Of a DNA stretch of 64,000 nucleotides, positions 10,859 to 22,200 are shown in pieces. A program made the translations under genes and the position numbers. Position 1 is the stretch's first letter; every line of letters starts with the position of its first letter. The stretch comes from Labyrinthula sp. Ha (Eukaryota; Sar; Bigyra; Labyrinthulida; Labyrinthulaceae). Location: contig JAALGZ010000013.1 in assembly GCA_015227615.1 (NCBI GenBank), positions 806,001-870,000 on the forward strand, in the 5' to 3' direction. The notes beneath the pieces were generated by a model, which had not been told where the DNA came from, did no database searches, and saw only the letters and a program-made list of their open reading frames with translations.

Positions 10859-11092
10859 ATGGCTCTTACAGATGTCGCAGCAAAGACAGAGATGGATAAA
10901 GTAAAAACATTAGAACGTCAGGTTGAATTAAATAGGAAGGCTAGCAAAACATCTACCGCTGTTCGACAAATACAAGATTTTACAGAGAAAGGCGAGTTAA
11001 AAGACGCTCTTGTTACAAAGGGAGAAGCTCACCAGAATAATCCATATCTAAAAGAACCTGCTTCGGAGATGCCTTGTTGTACCATAAATTAA
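10859..11092 (+). CDS. Heterotrimeric G-protein gamma subunit-like protein
   Basis: Complete small frame of 77 residues from the ATG at 10859. A helical N-terminal half (KVKTLERQVELNRKASKTST) is followed by a short second helix, then NPYL and a terminal CCTIN. G gamma subunits have this size, an N-terminal coiled coil that pairs with G beta, an NP(F/Y) turn and a CaaX box for prenylation. A second cysteine before the CaaX box, as in yeast Ste18 (CCTLM), allows palmitoylation. The protein would be held at the plasma membrane in a beta-gamma dimer. The final Asn is an uncommon CaaX end. It shares a short divergent promoter region with the GlcG-like gene. The short length leaves some doubt. Confidence 0.65.
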   Translation: MALTDVAAKTEMDKVKTLERQVELNRKASKTSTAVRQIQDFTEKGELKDALVTKGEAHQNNPYLKEPASEMPCCTIN

Positions 11093-11463
11093 TAAATAAA
11101 ATGTCGATCATCTTTTTCTCAAAAATTGGTTGAGAGTAAGCCATGTTGTGTTCAGCATATCCTGTTAGGGACTTGCCTGCTCGCATAACTTTTCTGTGCC
11201 GAATCACACAACCAGCAGTTTCCTTACTTGTTGAGTTTTACTTATTTCTAAGCGGCACTTTCTGCCTAATTGACCATGGACTTTCCCACACTGAGTGTGA
11301 TGCGAGCCTTCAACCAGATTCGAAGCCGCCTAATATTTCTACATAGAATTTTTTTTATCAGCAAGACTATCGAGAGTTTTTGTTAATATGTCTGCCTCTT
11401 GAATAATTTTGGGCAAGATTTCTCATATTTCAGGAAACAAAAAAGTATTCTCTTTAGAAAAAG
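11093..11463. other. Intergenic stretch before RPN2
   Basis: No gene is seen. The stretch must hold the 3' end of the G gamma transcript and the RPN2 promoter. AATTTTGGGCAAG (11405-11417) lies about 50 nt before the RPN2 start and matches the motif found before other genes here. Confidence 0.6.
11405..11417 (+). promoter_or_regulatory. AATTTTGGGCAAG motif upstream of RPN2
   Basis: It lies about 47-59 nt before the RPN2 ATG, in the same orientation as the gene. It is shared in core (TTTTGGGCA) with the motifs at 2471 and 10781 and, reversed, at 58811. Confidence 0.4.
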
Positions 11464-14400
11464 ATGGATAGTGTTGGTGGATTGCTTGTTTTAATGCAAC
11501 AGGATGCACTAAAAAAAAGTGCTCTAGAGCAGCTGAACCTTGTTGTAGATTCCCATTGGCCTGAAATTATAAATTCATTTGAACCTCTTGCGAACCTCGC
11601 TGATAGCAACGAAGCTGGTAACGTTCCTGAGCTTGCTGCGTCAATTTTGTCTAAGTGTTATTTTCATCTGGAGGAGAATGAGTCAGCATTGTACTATGCT
11701 CTTTTAGCTGGTCCTTTGTTTGAGCTGAATAGTCAAAGTGACTACGAGCTGACTGTAGTTGGCAAGTGTATAGACGTCTACATCTCCCTCCATAAGGTGA
11801 AACGGTTGTTGAAACTTGAAATTATTGACAAAGAAGTATATCAAAATGAGCTTGATGCCAAGAATCTTACAATTTTCAGTGATGATGCGATGCAAGATGA
11901 GTTGAAAAGAGTTGTTGACCAGCTTTTTGCACAATGTATTGAACAAAATACTCTGAAGTCTTTCAAGGAAGCACTTGGTATTGCTTTGGAAACAGAGGAT
12001 TCAGAAAAAGTGAAAACCGTCATTCAAAAGTGTACCGATACATCCAAGGACAAGTTCTCCATTCTGAGCTCATTGTTGTCCTATGTATTTTCAACACTTC
12101 AATCATCTGTAAAGTCAAAATCTTTTAAAAACGAAGTCTTTCTCTACTTAATTGCCATGTACCAAACACAAATTACAGATTACAATAACACAAACTTCAT
12201 TGAATTGTTTACTTGTGCTTACCTTCTAGAAGATGTTAAAACCTTTGCACAAGTTATGGTTAACCTAATTAAGGAAGATATTGATGTAAAATATCTCTTG
12301 GCATATCAAGCGGCTTTTGATATAATGGAAGTCAAGGATCAAAAATTTTTGCAGTCCTTAGGAAAAGTTCTCTCTGTAGAACTTTCAGACGATGGTGCTT
12401 TCGAGGATGCAGCTAAGGATAGGCTCATCCTTTTAGTTGAGATTTTGAAAAAGAATGCTTCAAGTGCCATATACTCTAAGTTTTTGGAATCGAAGCAAGA
12501 TACTGATATAATGTTGTACAGAGATGTACGTAATGCTCTCAAGACATCAAGACAGCAAGTGGATACACTGCGCGGAGCTGCTTTGTTCGCACATAGCCTG
12601 CTTCAGAGTGGAACCAACAAACATAAATGGCTAAGCAGTGGTGATGGGAAAGAGTTTATGAAGAAAAATTCGAACTGGGCTCAGTTTTCTGCTGTGGCGT
12701 CATATGGAATGATCGTAAGAGGAAACGCGGAAAGCACTAAATCTTCTCTTTTGTCTTTCCTTCCCACTGGTCTTCCTGATGGCGATCGTTCAAGTACAGG
12801 TGGATCTTTTGTAGAAGGGGGTGCCCTTTATGCATTAGGAATGAGCCATGCAGACAACTTGAACAAAAAAGTACTGAACTACCTGAACTCATGTTTGTCC
12901 CAGGGACAGTCCTTTCGCGCAGGGGCATCTGTGGGCGATGGCAGTGGTAGCTTTTCATATGGTAAATTGCAAGCAGTTGAGCATGGAGCCTTGCTCGGAC
13001 TTGGTTGTGCTGCTATTGGATGCCATAGTGGAGCAGAGTCGTTGCAGGTAGGGCATGTTCCGCTTAACACCTATCTAGATGATGTAAGCGGTGAAGTGGC
13101 CGACCAGAGGCCTCTCGTGCAGGTTCTACTAGACTCCATACGCCAGGATGAAGCAGTTGTTAGCGAAGCAGCTGCTTATTCACTTGGATTGGTCTGTTTA
13201 GGTAGTGGAGATTCGGATATTTTGGATCAAATTTTATTTATTTACTCTAGCAAGAGCGATCATGAAAAAATAACCCGGGCATTGGGTTTAAGTTTTGCCT
13301 TAATCCTGCTTGGTCATCAGGAATCATGTGAGAGTTACTTAAAAATACTAACTGAAGAAAAAAATTCACAGAAGCCTGACGTATGGACACGATATGCTGT
13401 GACCTATATGCTGGGTTTGGCGTACATTGGAACTGCAGATGCTGACGTTTTGAAACGGCTATTTAGGTATGCAGTAACAGATATAAGTGATGAGGTTAGA
13501 CGGGCTGCGGTAACGAATATTGGCTTTGTGTGTTTGAATCATCCTAACAAGGTTGGTGAACTTGTGGAGCAGCTGAGTGAAAGTTTTAATCCTCACATTC
13601 GTTATGGGTCAGCTATGGCTCTTGCCATTGCAGCAGCTAGTGGTGGTGTGTCTGCAACTAGCAAAATTTCTAGAATTCTTGAGAAACTCCGAGAAGACAA
13701 GGTTGATTTTGTTCAGCAGGGAGCCACCATTGCAGCTTCGTTTCTGTATGTTGGTAAGAACTGGGATGTAGATGGCAGGGCAGAAAAGTATAAGAATAGT
13801 ATTATTGCTGATATAAAGAATACAAAGAAACCACCTTTGGCTAAGATGGGAGCTTACATAGCTTTTGGACTATTGCAAGCTGGGGGCAGAAATCAACATG
13901 TTGAACTCAAGTCAAAACAGGGGGTCGTAAAGAAGCCTGCAGTGGCTGGATTGGTCTTGTTCCTTCAGTATTGGTATTGGTTTCCGCTTTTACAAATGAT
14001 TTCTCACTCTTTGACACCAATGGCATTAATAGGTGTTTCCGTAGAGATAGCCGAGAAGGAGAAGCTAGTACTGCTAGAGAGACGTTGGAGCATTGAGTAT
14101 GATTGTCCTGAGAAATTACTGGAAAAATTCAAGTATCCTAAACCTATAGTCACTAAAGTCACCCAACAAAAGAGCCAGGTAGAGAAAGCAATCCTTTCCA
14201 TATCGGCTAAGCAGAAGGGCAGAGAGAAGGCTAAGGCTCTGAAGAAAGGTAACAAAGCCACTGATACTATGGAGGTTGAAGAGAAGGCGCCTACAGGCGT
14301 CGAAGTTTTAGTCGCCGAAAAATCGTTTGCCAGAACAAACCCTACGAGAGTTACTCCAGAGCAAAGCAAATACGTTGTTTTCCCTAACATCAGCGCCGAT

Positions 14401-14649
14401 AATTACTTTAAGCCCGTTGCATGCGATGCGTTTCATTCAAGTGGCATTGTTGTGCTAACTGCTGCAGAACACGAGAAGCTGGAAGGTGAAGCTATGGTGT
14501 TGCTAAGAGTGAACTCTGAGGCAGATGCCCAGGTCGAGACGGGTGAATCTGTCTTAAGACAAGAACAACCTGCAACTCAGGAGAATGCTAACACAGAAAC
14601 ACCAGCAGTTCAGTTGCCTGACTCTTTTGAATATGACTCCCGCTCATAG
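11464..14649 (+). CDS. RPN2: 26S proteasome regulatory subunit RPN2/PSMD1
   Basis: Single exon, 1061 residues, close to the usual length. The N-terminal helical region (MDSVGGLLVLMQQDALKKSA) is followed by the toroid of proteasome/cyclosome repeats, visible as AxxYALGLVCLGSG, RALGLSFALILLG, YMLGLAYIGTA and RYGSAMALAIAAA. A C-terminal domain contains FLQYWYWFPLL and PTRVTPEQSKYVVFPN, both close to the RPN2 family. A basic Lys-rich linker lies between them. The protein scaffolds the base of the 19S particle and helps place RPN1, RPN10 and the deubiquitinase. Its TAG stop is only 11 nt from the stop codon of the converging ARF-GEF, so the two transcripts almost certainly overlap at their 3' ends. 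Confidence 0.95.
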   Translation: MDSVGGLLVLMQQDALKKSALEQLNLVVDSHWPEIINSFEPLANLADSNEAGNVPELAASILSKCYFHLEENESALYYALLAGPLFELNSQSDYELTVVGKCIDVYISLHKVKRLLKLEIIDKEVYQNELDAKNLTIFSDDAMQDELKRVVDQLFAQCIEQNTLKSFKEALGIALETEDSEKVKTVIQKCTDTSKDKFSILSSLLSYVFSTLQSSVKSKSFKNEVFLYLIAMYQTQITDYNNTNFIELFTCAYLLEDVKTFAQVMVNLIKEDIDVKYLLAYQAAFDIMEVKDQKFLQSLGKVLSVELSDDGAFEDAAKDRLILLVEILKKNASSAIYSKFLESKQDTDIMLYRDVRNALKTSRQQVDTLRGAALFAHSLLQSGTNKHKWLSSGDGKEFMKKNSNWAQFSAVASYGMIVRGNAESTKSSLLSFLPTGLPDGDRSSTGGSFVEGGALYALGMSHADNLNKKVLNYLNSCLSQGQSFRAGASVGDGSGSFSYGKLQAVEHGALLGLGCAAIGCHSGAESLQVGHVPLNTYLDDVSGEVADQRPLVQVLLDSIRQDEAVVSEAAAYSLGLVCLGSGDSDILDQILFIYSSKSDHEKITRALGLSFALILLGHQESCESYLKILTEEKNSQKPDVWTRYAVTYMLGLAYIGTADADVLKRLFRYAVTDISDEVRRAAVTNIGFVCLNHPNKVGELVEQLSESFNPHIRYGSAMALAIAAASGGVSATSKISRILEKLREDKVDFVQQGATIAASFLYVGKNWDVDGRAEKYKNSIIADIKNTKKPPLAKMGAYIAFGLLQAGGRNQHVELKSKQGVVKKPAVAGLVLFLQYWYWFPLLQMISHSLTPMALIGVSVEIAEKEKLVLLERRWSIEYDCPEKLLEKFKYPKPIVTKVTQQKSQVEKAILSISAKQKGREKAKALKKGNKATDTMEVEEKAPTGVEVLVAEKSFARTNPTRVTPEQSKYVVFPNISADNYFKPVACDAFHSSGIVVLTAAEHEKLEGEAMVLLRVNSEADAQVETGESVLRQEQPATQENANTETPAVQLPDSFEYDSRS

Positions 14650-14660
14650 CAGCTTAACTC

Positions 14661-17600
14661 TTAAGTTTCTCCTGTACTTTCTTTGATGTTCATTGCAGGT
14701 TCAACACTGGCATCGGTTAAAAGAATTACAAAGTCCTGTTTAATCCTCGCTGACAGAGGATTGTTTTGGATAATGTCCCGTGTTTGTTCAAAGATATCTT
14801 CCCCAACATTGATCCGGTTTTCTGCAGAAAATACTTTAAATACAGTTATCATATTCTTCAACCCTTCAACACTGGTAAGGTAAACCTTCTCCAGGTCTTG
14901 TCGAGCAACACCACTTTTCAACTTGGGGCTATTGGCTTCACAAAAGGTTATTATATTGCAAAACATGGACACAATTTTTAACCACAACACACTGAAATCA
15001 CCCTGTCCATTAACCACGTCATTATTATTAGGGGAATAACAAACAAATACTTGAAAGTTCTGCAGCCAACAATGTTGCAAAAGATTAGTTGCTGAGAGTA
15101 GCCTTCCCAAATTATTGCCTTGCGCTTCGTTAAAATCTAATAGCGGAAGTATAACTTTATGAAAGATTATCAGCCATTGAGCCTCATTCAGATATGAGTC
15201 TCCAATGGGGCCACCAATAGTGGATCGAAGTAATACTGTCTCTAGTGCTTTTCTTGCACCAAGATTCACCAAGGTTCTATGCTCCGTTGTTCGATCAGAA
15301 TCAGAATAGTTCCTTACAAATACTTGAAGCACGCTATAAATATAGTCCCACGAGTTACTCTTCATGCATAAATAAATAAGCATTTCAAACGCTGTAACTG
15401 CGCGAAGTGCGTTGAGGTAAGAATACTTTCCTTCATTTTGAGAATCAGAGTCTGTCACATCGTCTATTGCATCAACATTGAAACTGTCAAATGAAGCTGT
15501 CTCAAATTGTTTTTGATTTGTCTCTTTCACAAGAGTTGAGTTGTACGCCTTAAGCAGTATGTCAAATTCATCAGCATATATTGCACTGCTTTTGCTCTGT
15601 AAAGTTGAACGATTCACACGTTTCCTTGAACTTCCCACTGTACTCTTTTCATAGTTTATAAAGCGAAATAAAAGCTGCGTCATTTTGTGAAACAAAAGAG
15701 GATTGTTCACCAGAACGTTACCCTTAGTTTGCTCAAGGTCATTCAAAACTGCTGTCACTAGAGCGTTGAAAATGGAATCTGATGATGCTTTAAATTGAAG
15801 AAAATGTTCCAAAACTGGGAAGAATGCCTCAATCTGCTCCTTTGAAAGCCCTGAAAAATTCAAGGTAAATATCGAACTAAGTCCTAAAAATTATTAAACA
15901 GAAAACTGTACCGGAACCAATCTTTGAGGCTAGTTGCAACTTAACTTCAGACGAAATAGAAGTGAACATGGAAACAGAGCTGAGTAGGCTATTTCTTAAA
16001 ATGTCCACTCTATCGTTAATTTCTTGATCCAACTCCAGAAAACGAATATTCAAACTAATGGAGTTGAGGACCAAAGCTTCAATAACATCGAAATTATCAT
16101 CGAATGCTCTTAATAGCTTGGTAAACGTAGTGAGCACCACATCTACAGAAAGCTCAAGCAACCGAAGCTGTTCCTCCTTGAGGTCAACAACTGGGTAGCT
16201 TATGACAAGTTGTGTCATCAAATTAAGAACCAAGACTACATCCATCCACTTTTCCTCTGTTTCTTTTTTTCCAATTATATCACTCAAGCAGCTCGCTAGA
16301 GCGTTCAAGAGGCGTACGCTAGAGGCATGTTTCAAATGTGCCGATAACTTTAGTCCATTAAACAAGTTTTTGATATTTGCACGCACTAAAATTTTTTTAA
16401 ATAAAGTTCTGAATTCCTCCGCACGTTTGAGTCGCTCCTCTAACTCGACATTAACCAAGTCATCATCATCAAAAATTAACGAGCTAAGTGCATTCCAGAA
16501 GTTTGAAGTAGCTTTGGTGGTTTCGCTGCTAGGAGTATGTCTAATTCTTAATTTCTGTTGGTTCAAACTAGTTGAACTCTCAGAGCTTACAATATCCGGT
16601 AAAAGGTCTCCGGTATTAAGTAACAGGAAACAACGCACGAACTGTACCCAACTTGCCTGTAAATGAGCTGCATACTCAGGCTTAGTCAAGATCTTCAAAA
16701 GAAGCTTAAACAAAAGAATAGTTCTGCATATGCTGTTGTTTACATAAAGTTCAATTTTTTCTTCATTCGAAGAACTGTAAATTAAGCTTAGTCCTTTAGA
16801 CTCTGCCTCAGTAGGTCCAACATTTAGGTTTGAGAGATTAGATTTATGAAAGAAAGCCTGGACTAGCGCACATATACTAGACACCAAATTGTCTAACTTA
16901 GCTTCTTGATTTTTTAGATGGATTATTAGTTTTGAAAGATGCTTGAAAGCATTGAGGATCTTGAAAATGACCCTACCATCGTTTGTAGCTTTCATTACGA
17001 ACAGGAGACACTTAAGACAAGGTTCAAACATGATCTCGAACATGTCACTAAGAATATCCAAGTTTTGATTTCCCACAGAAACAAGGTTATTTGTTTCCCC
17101 ACTGGCAAAATTTTCCGCAGTAAAATTTTCTGAGTTTGTTTCCCTAAGCTGCATTTCATGTTCTTTTGTATAAACATATATTTCTTCTAAAAACTCAGGT
17201 GAAAAGTCAGAGCCTTTGTTTATGCCGCGATTATTCCGTATAAATTGTTGCAGTGTCATCTTTCGCTCAGGCTTTATGGCTGGGTTGTGCAAATCTGTGT
17301 GTAGCATGATTATACTAAATGCTAATGTAAATGCAGCATCTCCTTCAGCGAATACGTTGTTCTCATTTTCTTTGTTTTGTTCATATATATGAGAACCAAA
17401 AGCATCCATTAATCGGTCCACCTTTTGAGCCTCACCGGGAAGCTTGAACTTGTCCAGTACTTTTCGCAAAGCAAGATCAATTCTCAAATCTTTCAGATCG
17501 AACGATTTAATATACTCATTCAAAACTGAGCATTCATCCGTGTGAACTTCAGAGCCTAAATATTCTCCTAGTGCTTCTTTATTAATTCCAGGACAGGTCA

Positions 17601-19263
17601 GAAGAAAACTTGCCATTTTTTCGTTCAATTGTGGATCACCTGCAGGAGGCAACAATTCCATATCTTGCGCATATTTAATCCAATTATTCTTTAAGGGTTT
17701 TCTATTAAATTCTTTTGCAGCCAGCTGGAGTCTCCTTTTAAGTGCTTTCTGCGCCTTTAGTTTAGAATTATCAGTAACCATTTCGTCTTCGGTAAGTCTA
17801 GAGTTCGCTCTATAAGTACTTTCATTTCCAGGTTCATCAACCTCATCCAGGGAAGAAGCCATCTGTTTCAATATAATTAAGATTCCTTCCAAGGACAATA
17901 GATGTAAACTGTTTAGTTTTTCCCTTGCTCCGTCTTCATTTTGAGGTCTCTTTGGTGGATAGCTAGCGGAACACAAGCTATTAACAAGTGTTTCGAAAAG
18001 ATTCGAGCAGTGCATGTCACAATCATAATTTACATAGAGGTCAAGCATAAGCCGTGGTTCCCTACAAAAATCTAACAAACTCTCTAGAGCAAGTTCTTTG
18101 GCTTCATTAGCTTTGAGCAGCGTCAGGTTATTGTTCATCGGTGAACCATTAAACAGTCCAGGAGCCTTAGTCGAGACTAAAGTGTGCGCATCAACTGTAG
18201 ACAAACGAAGATGAATGCTTACTAGAAATACTTCCAGTTGGGTTTTCAAGTGTCCTTTCATAGCATAAAATAAATTAAACACAACTCGCAACGTCAAACT
18301 CAGAATTGCCATATCGTTAGATTGACTATTCTGTAAGAGATACTTACATAAATCGCCTTGCAAAGTATCAATAATGGGACTCCTACCAGTGAATGACTCG
18401 CTCTTGTAAACAATACCCAAATGTTCTCCTCCAGTCTCCAAGCATATGTTCACAAGCTGCAAAGCAAAGGCCCGAGTTGCAGGTTTGTTCTTATTTACAT
18501 CCACTAACTCACACAAAAACTTTAGGATTTGCAGTAAGGCAAATACACTGTAACCTGTTTTTTTCGAGAGAGAGATTGTTTCTTCTTCTTGATTAAGACT
18601 GTATCTTAAATAATACTGTTTCAAACTTTCTTGTGTGATGAGTTCGTTACTTCTGGTAAAAATAGAAAGGACTAAATGAGTCAAAGTATTTGCTGCGGTA
18701 GATTTAAGCAGCACTGTAGATACATTATTGACATCTTTTTGAATCTTCCAGCAAACTTTAATCATTCGCCAAATGTTTCCATCACTAATGTATTCACCTG
18801 CAGGACAGCGAACCAGATTTTGAAGAACTTCAAGTAATTGCATTAAAACAACTTCATCGGAATATTCATTTGTTGATTCAAATTGACATTCAACAACACT
18901 TGCTACTGCAAAGTTAATCGTGTTCTTCACATTTGGAGAATCTTTGTTCAATGTTCCATATAACAGGAACTTGTTTACTGCAGTAAGAGAGCGACCAGTA
19001 ATGTAGCCATTTGTTGAAGGTGAAATGATCAGTTCGAGGAAGGGCTGGAAATATGTAAGGGAATCAACGTCTGAGAGGAAGGTGTGGGTTTGTAGCAGCG
19101 AATGAAGTGATTTAAAAGACCGAATAAGAGGTGGTTCAAGTTGAAGTGGTGTTTCTTGATTAAATCTTTCTGGTGATGACCACCTACCATGTCTTCGAAG
19201 TGTAGAGAGGACGTTATGGATCTCTGATTGAACATAATGTAAACAGTCCTTGTCACTTTGCAT
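14661..19263 (-). CDS. Large ARF guanine-nucleotide exchange factor, GBF1/GEA/GNOM class
   Basis: Two exons: 19263-15912, then either 15883-14661 (28-nt intron, 1524 residues) or 15850-14661 (61-nt intron, 1513 residues). The N-terminal DCB region is followed by the HUS box (LYVNYDCDMHCSNLFE, about 409-424), which matches GBF1 best. A SEC7 domain (about 510-705) comes next, with KLPGEAQKVDR and the catalytic Glu near 611, then HTDLHNP and FIRNNRGIN. Helical HDS domains fill the rest. SEC7 exchange factors load ARF GTPases at the Golgi and drive COPI coat formation. The SEC7 loop resembles BIG proteins in places, so the subclass is less sure than the family. The ATG at 19263 starts directly in the DCB region. 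It converges on RPN2 with an 11-nt gap. Confidence 0.9.
15884..15911 (-). other. Ultrashort intron candidate (28 nt) in the ARF-GEF gene
   Basis: On the minus strand the segment begins GTACAG and ends ATTTTTAG. Its removal joins two frames (KIGSG to LSSIFTLNFSGLSKEQIE) without a stop. A second acceptor 33 nt further on (TTTTTCAG, ending at 15851) also keeps frame and gives a 61-nt intron. The 28-nt form matches the lengths and TAG ends seen in the channel and BtuF-like genes. Confidence 0.6.
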
Positions 19264-22200
19264 TTCTCTATCCTTGGGACCCGGTAATGCAACATTGAAA
19301 ATTTCAAGAACTGAGTAGATGAAAACAATTTATTTGACAAACTTTGTTAACTAAACACTTATTTCATTTATCAACTTCGAAGTTATAAAAAGAGTCCTAA
19401 AACAGGTTTTTATAACCAAACTATTCATAAACAGGTACATATGAAGTTTCTATTCATCAAGTAATGAACGTAATTATCCTCACAGTTATGTTTCCTGTTT
19501 GAAATATCTAGAGATCAGGTATTCTTGGTGCCAAATACTATTTCATTCTATTACAAAGAAAAGAGTTCTAGTTAGGTGAAAATATATAATAAGAATTTGA
19601 ATTCTATAAAAGAGTAAACCAATTCTTTTAAGTTTTCCGGTAAGAGCAATCCGCCTGCAAACGCAAGCTTATATAATACAACTACATATTGAAACCAAGC
19701 AGCTGTACATGCTCTATACCATGTATTACAGTAATAAAAGCTAGATATAATAGAATATTTTATTTAATTTCTTTTCCTTCAATAAAAAAAAACTTAGAGG
19801 AATGGGTTCATGTTAGAAGTGATACTTATTTTGATCATGAAGAACATAGCCTTCTATTGAGAATACAAGTCGATATGTAATAGGGGGGGGTATTCGATCA
19901 TGGAATAAGATTCTTCGCACTCTTTTTTATTGAAGCATAGATTCTCGTGATTGCGGACTTAGGATATTAAACCACAGAAGAAGTAAAGTAACCGTATTGC
20001 CTTGTGAACCATATAGCCATATTCTTACTATTAAATTTCAGTTGGGACAATGTTTACTTAAATCATTTATTATAATAAGAACTTTATAACTATAAGAATA
20101 AAAACCTTCTGTTTTACCACTTAACTTCCCTTTAATAATTTATCTGGTCATAGCAAAATCTCTTGCATCTTGAGTAACTCTTAGCGCAAATGTAGAGAGT
20201 AAATTTGGGGGAATCTTGAAGCTTTCCTTGGTAAATATAACAAAAAATGTTTTCTTGATACTTTTGTCGCATATATTGGAAGAATGATTTTGTAAGAAAA
20301 ATTAAATCCTTAATATTTGGAGATTCTAAAAGTATAAAACAAAGATTAGTATCTCGCGCAAGAAAGGTGGTGTCCAAATGAGGAAATATTTGTGTATTTC
20401 TGTAGGTACTAAGGGTCGATAAAACCGGGGCGAAGCCTTAACTTAGATAGCAAACTTAAAATTTGAAATTTGAAATGTACAATCAATATAATAATTTTTG
20501 CTAATGATTTTGATTACATGAAAGAGTTTGAATAAATTTATGTTATAATTTTTCTTAATGCTTAATAGCATAAAGTAGTCCTCAAGTCTTTGTGAATTAA
20601 CCGCATTACAAGTTATGTTTTAAGGACAAAAATGTAGTTGGTACTCAATTGATCAGTTCTATTAAAAATTAAGTTTCGCTCTTCTAAGGATGAAGTGTAT
20701 CTTCATATTAGGACAAATAATTTAAGAACGGTGATTTTCTCCCTTAATGGAGTTTTGGGATAGACCATTGGTAGCAAAATAATGTATGCCTTGAATTTCT
20801 ATGGCAAACACATTGATTAAAAGCAATAGTCAAGAAAACTCTGTTAAATAGATAAGAAAGCTGCTTAGACAGAAACTGGTCGCCTTTGAAGCTACAGAAA
20901 TATTAATAATAAAACGTTTAGATTAGACATAAGAGCAACGAAGGTAACCTACTGACATACATAGTTTCTAGATGAAAGGTTACTTAAGCATCCTTTTATC
21001 ATGCGATACTAATAATAGTTAATATAAGTAGTCAGTGTAGATGCTATTGTAATTATAGTTACTTTTTGACTTTTTTAATTAAGGATTAACGTATCCATTA
21101 TCTACATGGAAAAAGTGCAACATTGTGGTTAAGCGACTTGGAGTTCTCCTAAGATAGAAAACACATCACTTTAGACCTAAGTCAAGCAATACGTCACTAA
21201 CGAGGTATTTAAAGCAGAGTAAAACTTTAATTAAATTTATCAGTTTCAACAAAACAGTAATAAAATTAACCTGTAAGGTGAGGGTTTTTCATCTCGCCGG
21301 CTAGAGACACAAATCTAAATAAGTCTTAAGCAAAATGAGCTTATATGAAGGGGTTTTGATGATCTAACACTCTATATTAAGTTGAAAGGGCTGCTAAGAA
21401 TTAATGTTACATAATATTCTACGTTTCCCACGGGAGATTTACAAAGCAAATCCAGCGTAGCCCTCATTAATTACACCACTGCTGGCATATGTCCCGTGCA
21501 CTACTTTCCATTTATCCCACTGGTTTTTTCGTATTTTCTATAATAGATATAAACGGAAAGTCCTTTATCCTTTTTTTAATTCTTGTAGACTGCTCTGTTT
21601 GATTAATCACTTTTTCAATCAAAAAGGTGATTCACCTCTCTAGATTAGTAACTATCTGTGCACTGCCGAGTGGACGTTAGCTGCAGTTATCGTGCACGGA
21701 TTTTACATTTCATAATATAATATGTTTGTTAGAGAACCTAAATTTACTGCTTAGCTGACATACTATGTAGTTATTCATGGTTTAACCCTTACAACAAGGA
21801 CAGAATAAATCTATCGTTCTAACTACAGGGACACATAAGTTCGGGTACCGAGTTAGGCCTAATAAGTAAGTTTGTAAACAACAACACACATTTAGCGATA
21901 TCATTTTTAACTATTTTTCATTCTTTTGTTAGTTCACTATAAATAGAAAGTACTGATTCTATAAAAAAAATTGTTGGTCAAGTTAATCGGATTTACTTAG
22001 GTACTAAGCTAAATGAATAGTAACTTAACCAAGAAATCAGTGATCTTACTGGTAATCAACATGAAGTATAGGGCTCCTAATATGCTAGAAAAATCTTTCT
22101 TAGGACTCAATGCTAAAAAACAACTAAAATGTACCTCTTAATACTTTTGCTAAGGACTTACACCTTATAGGGCATAAGAAAATAACAGAATAGGCAGTTC

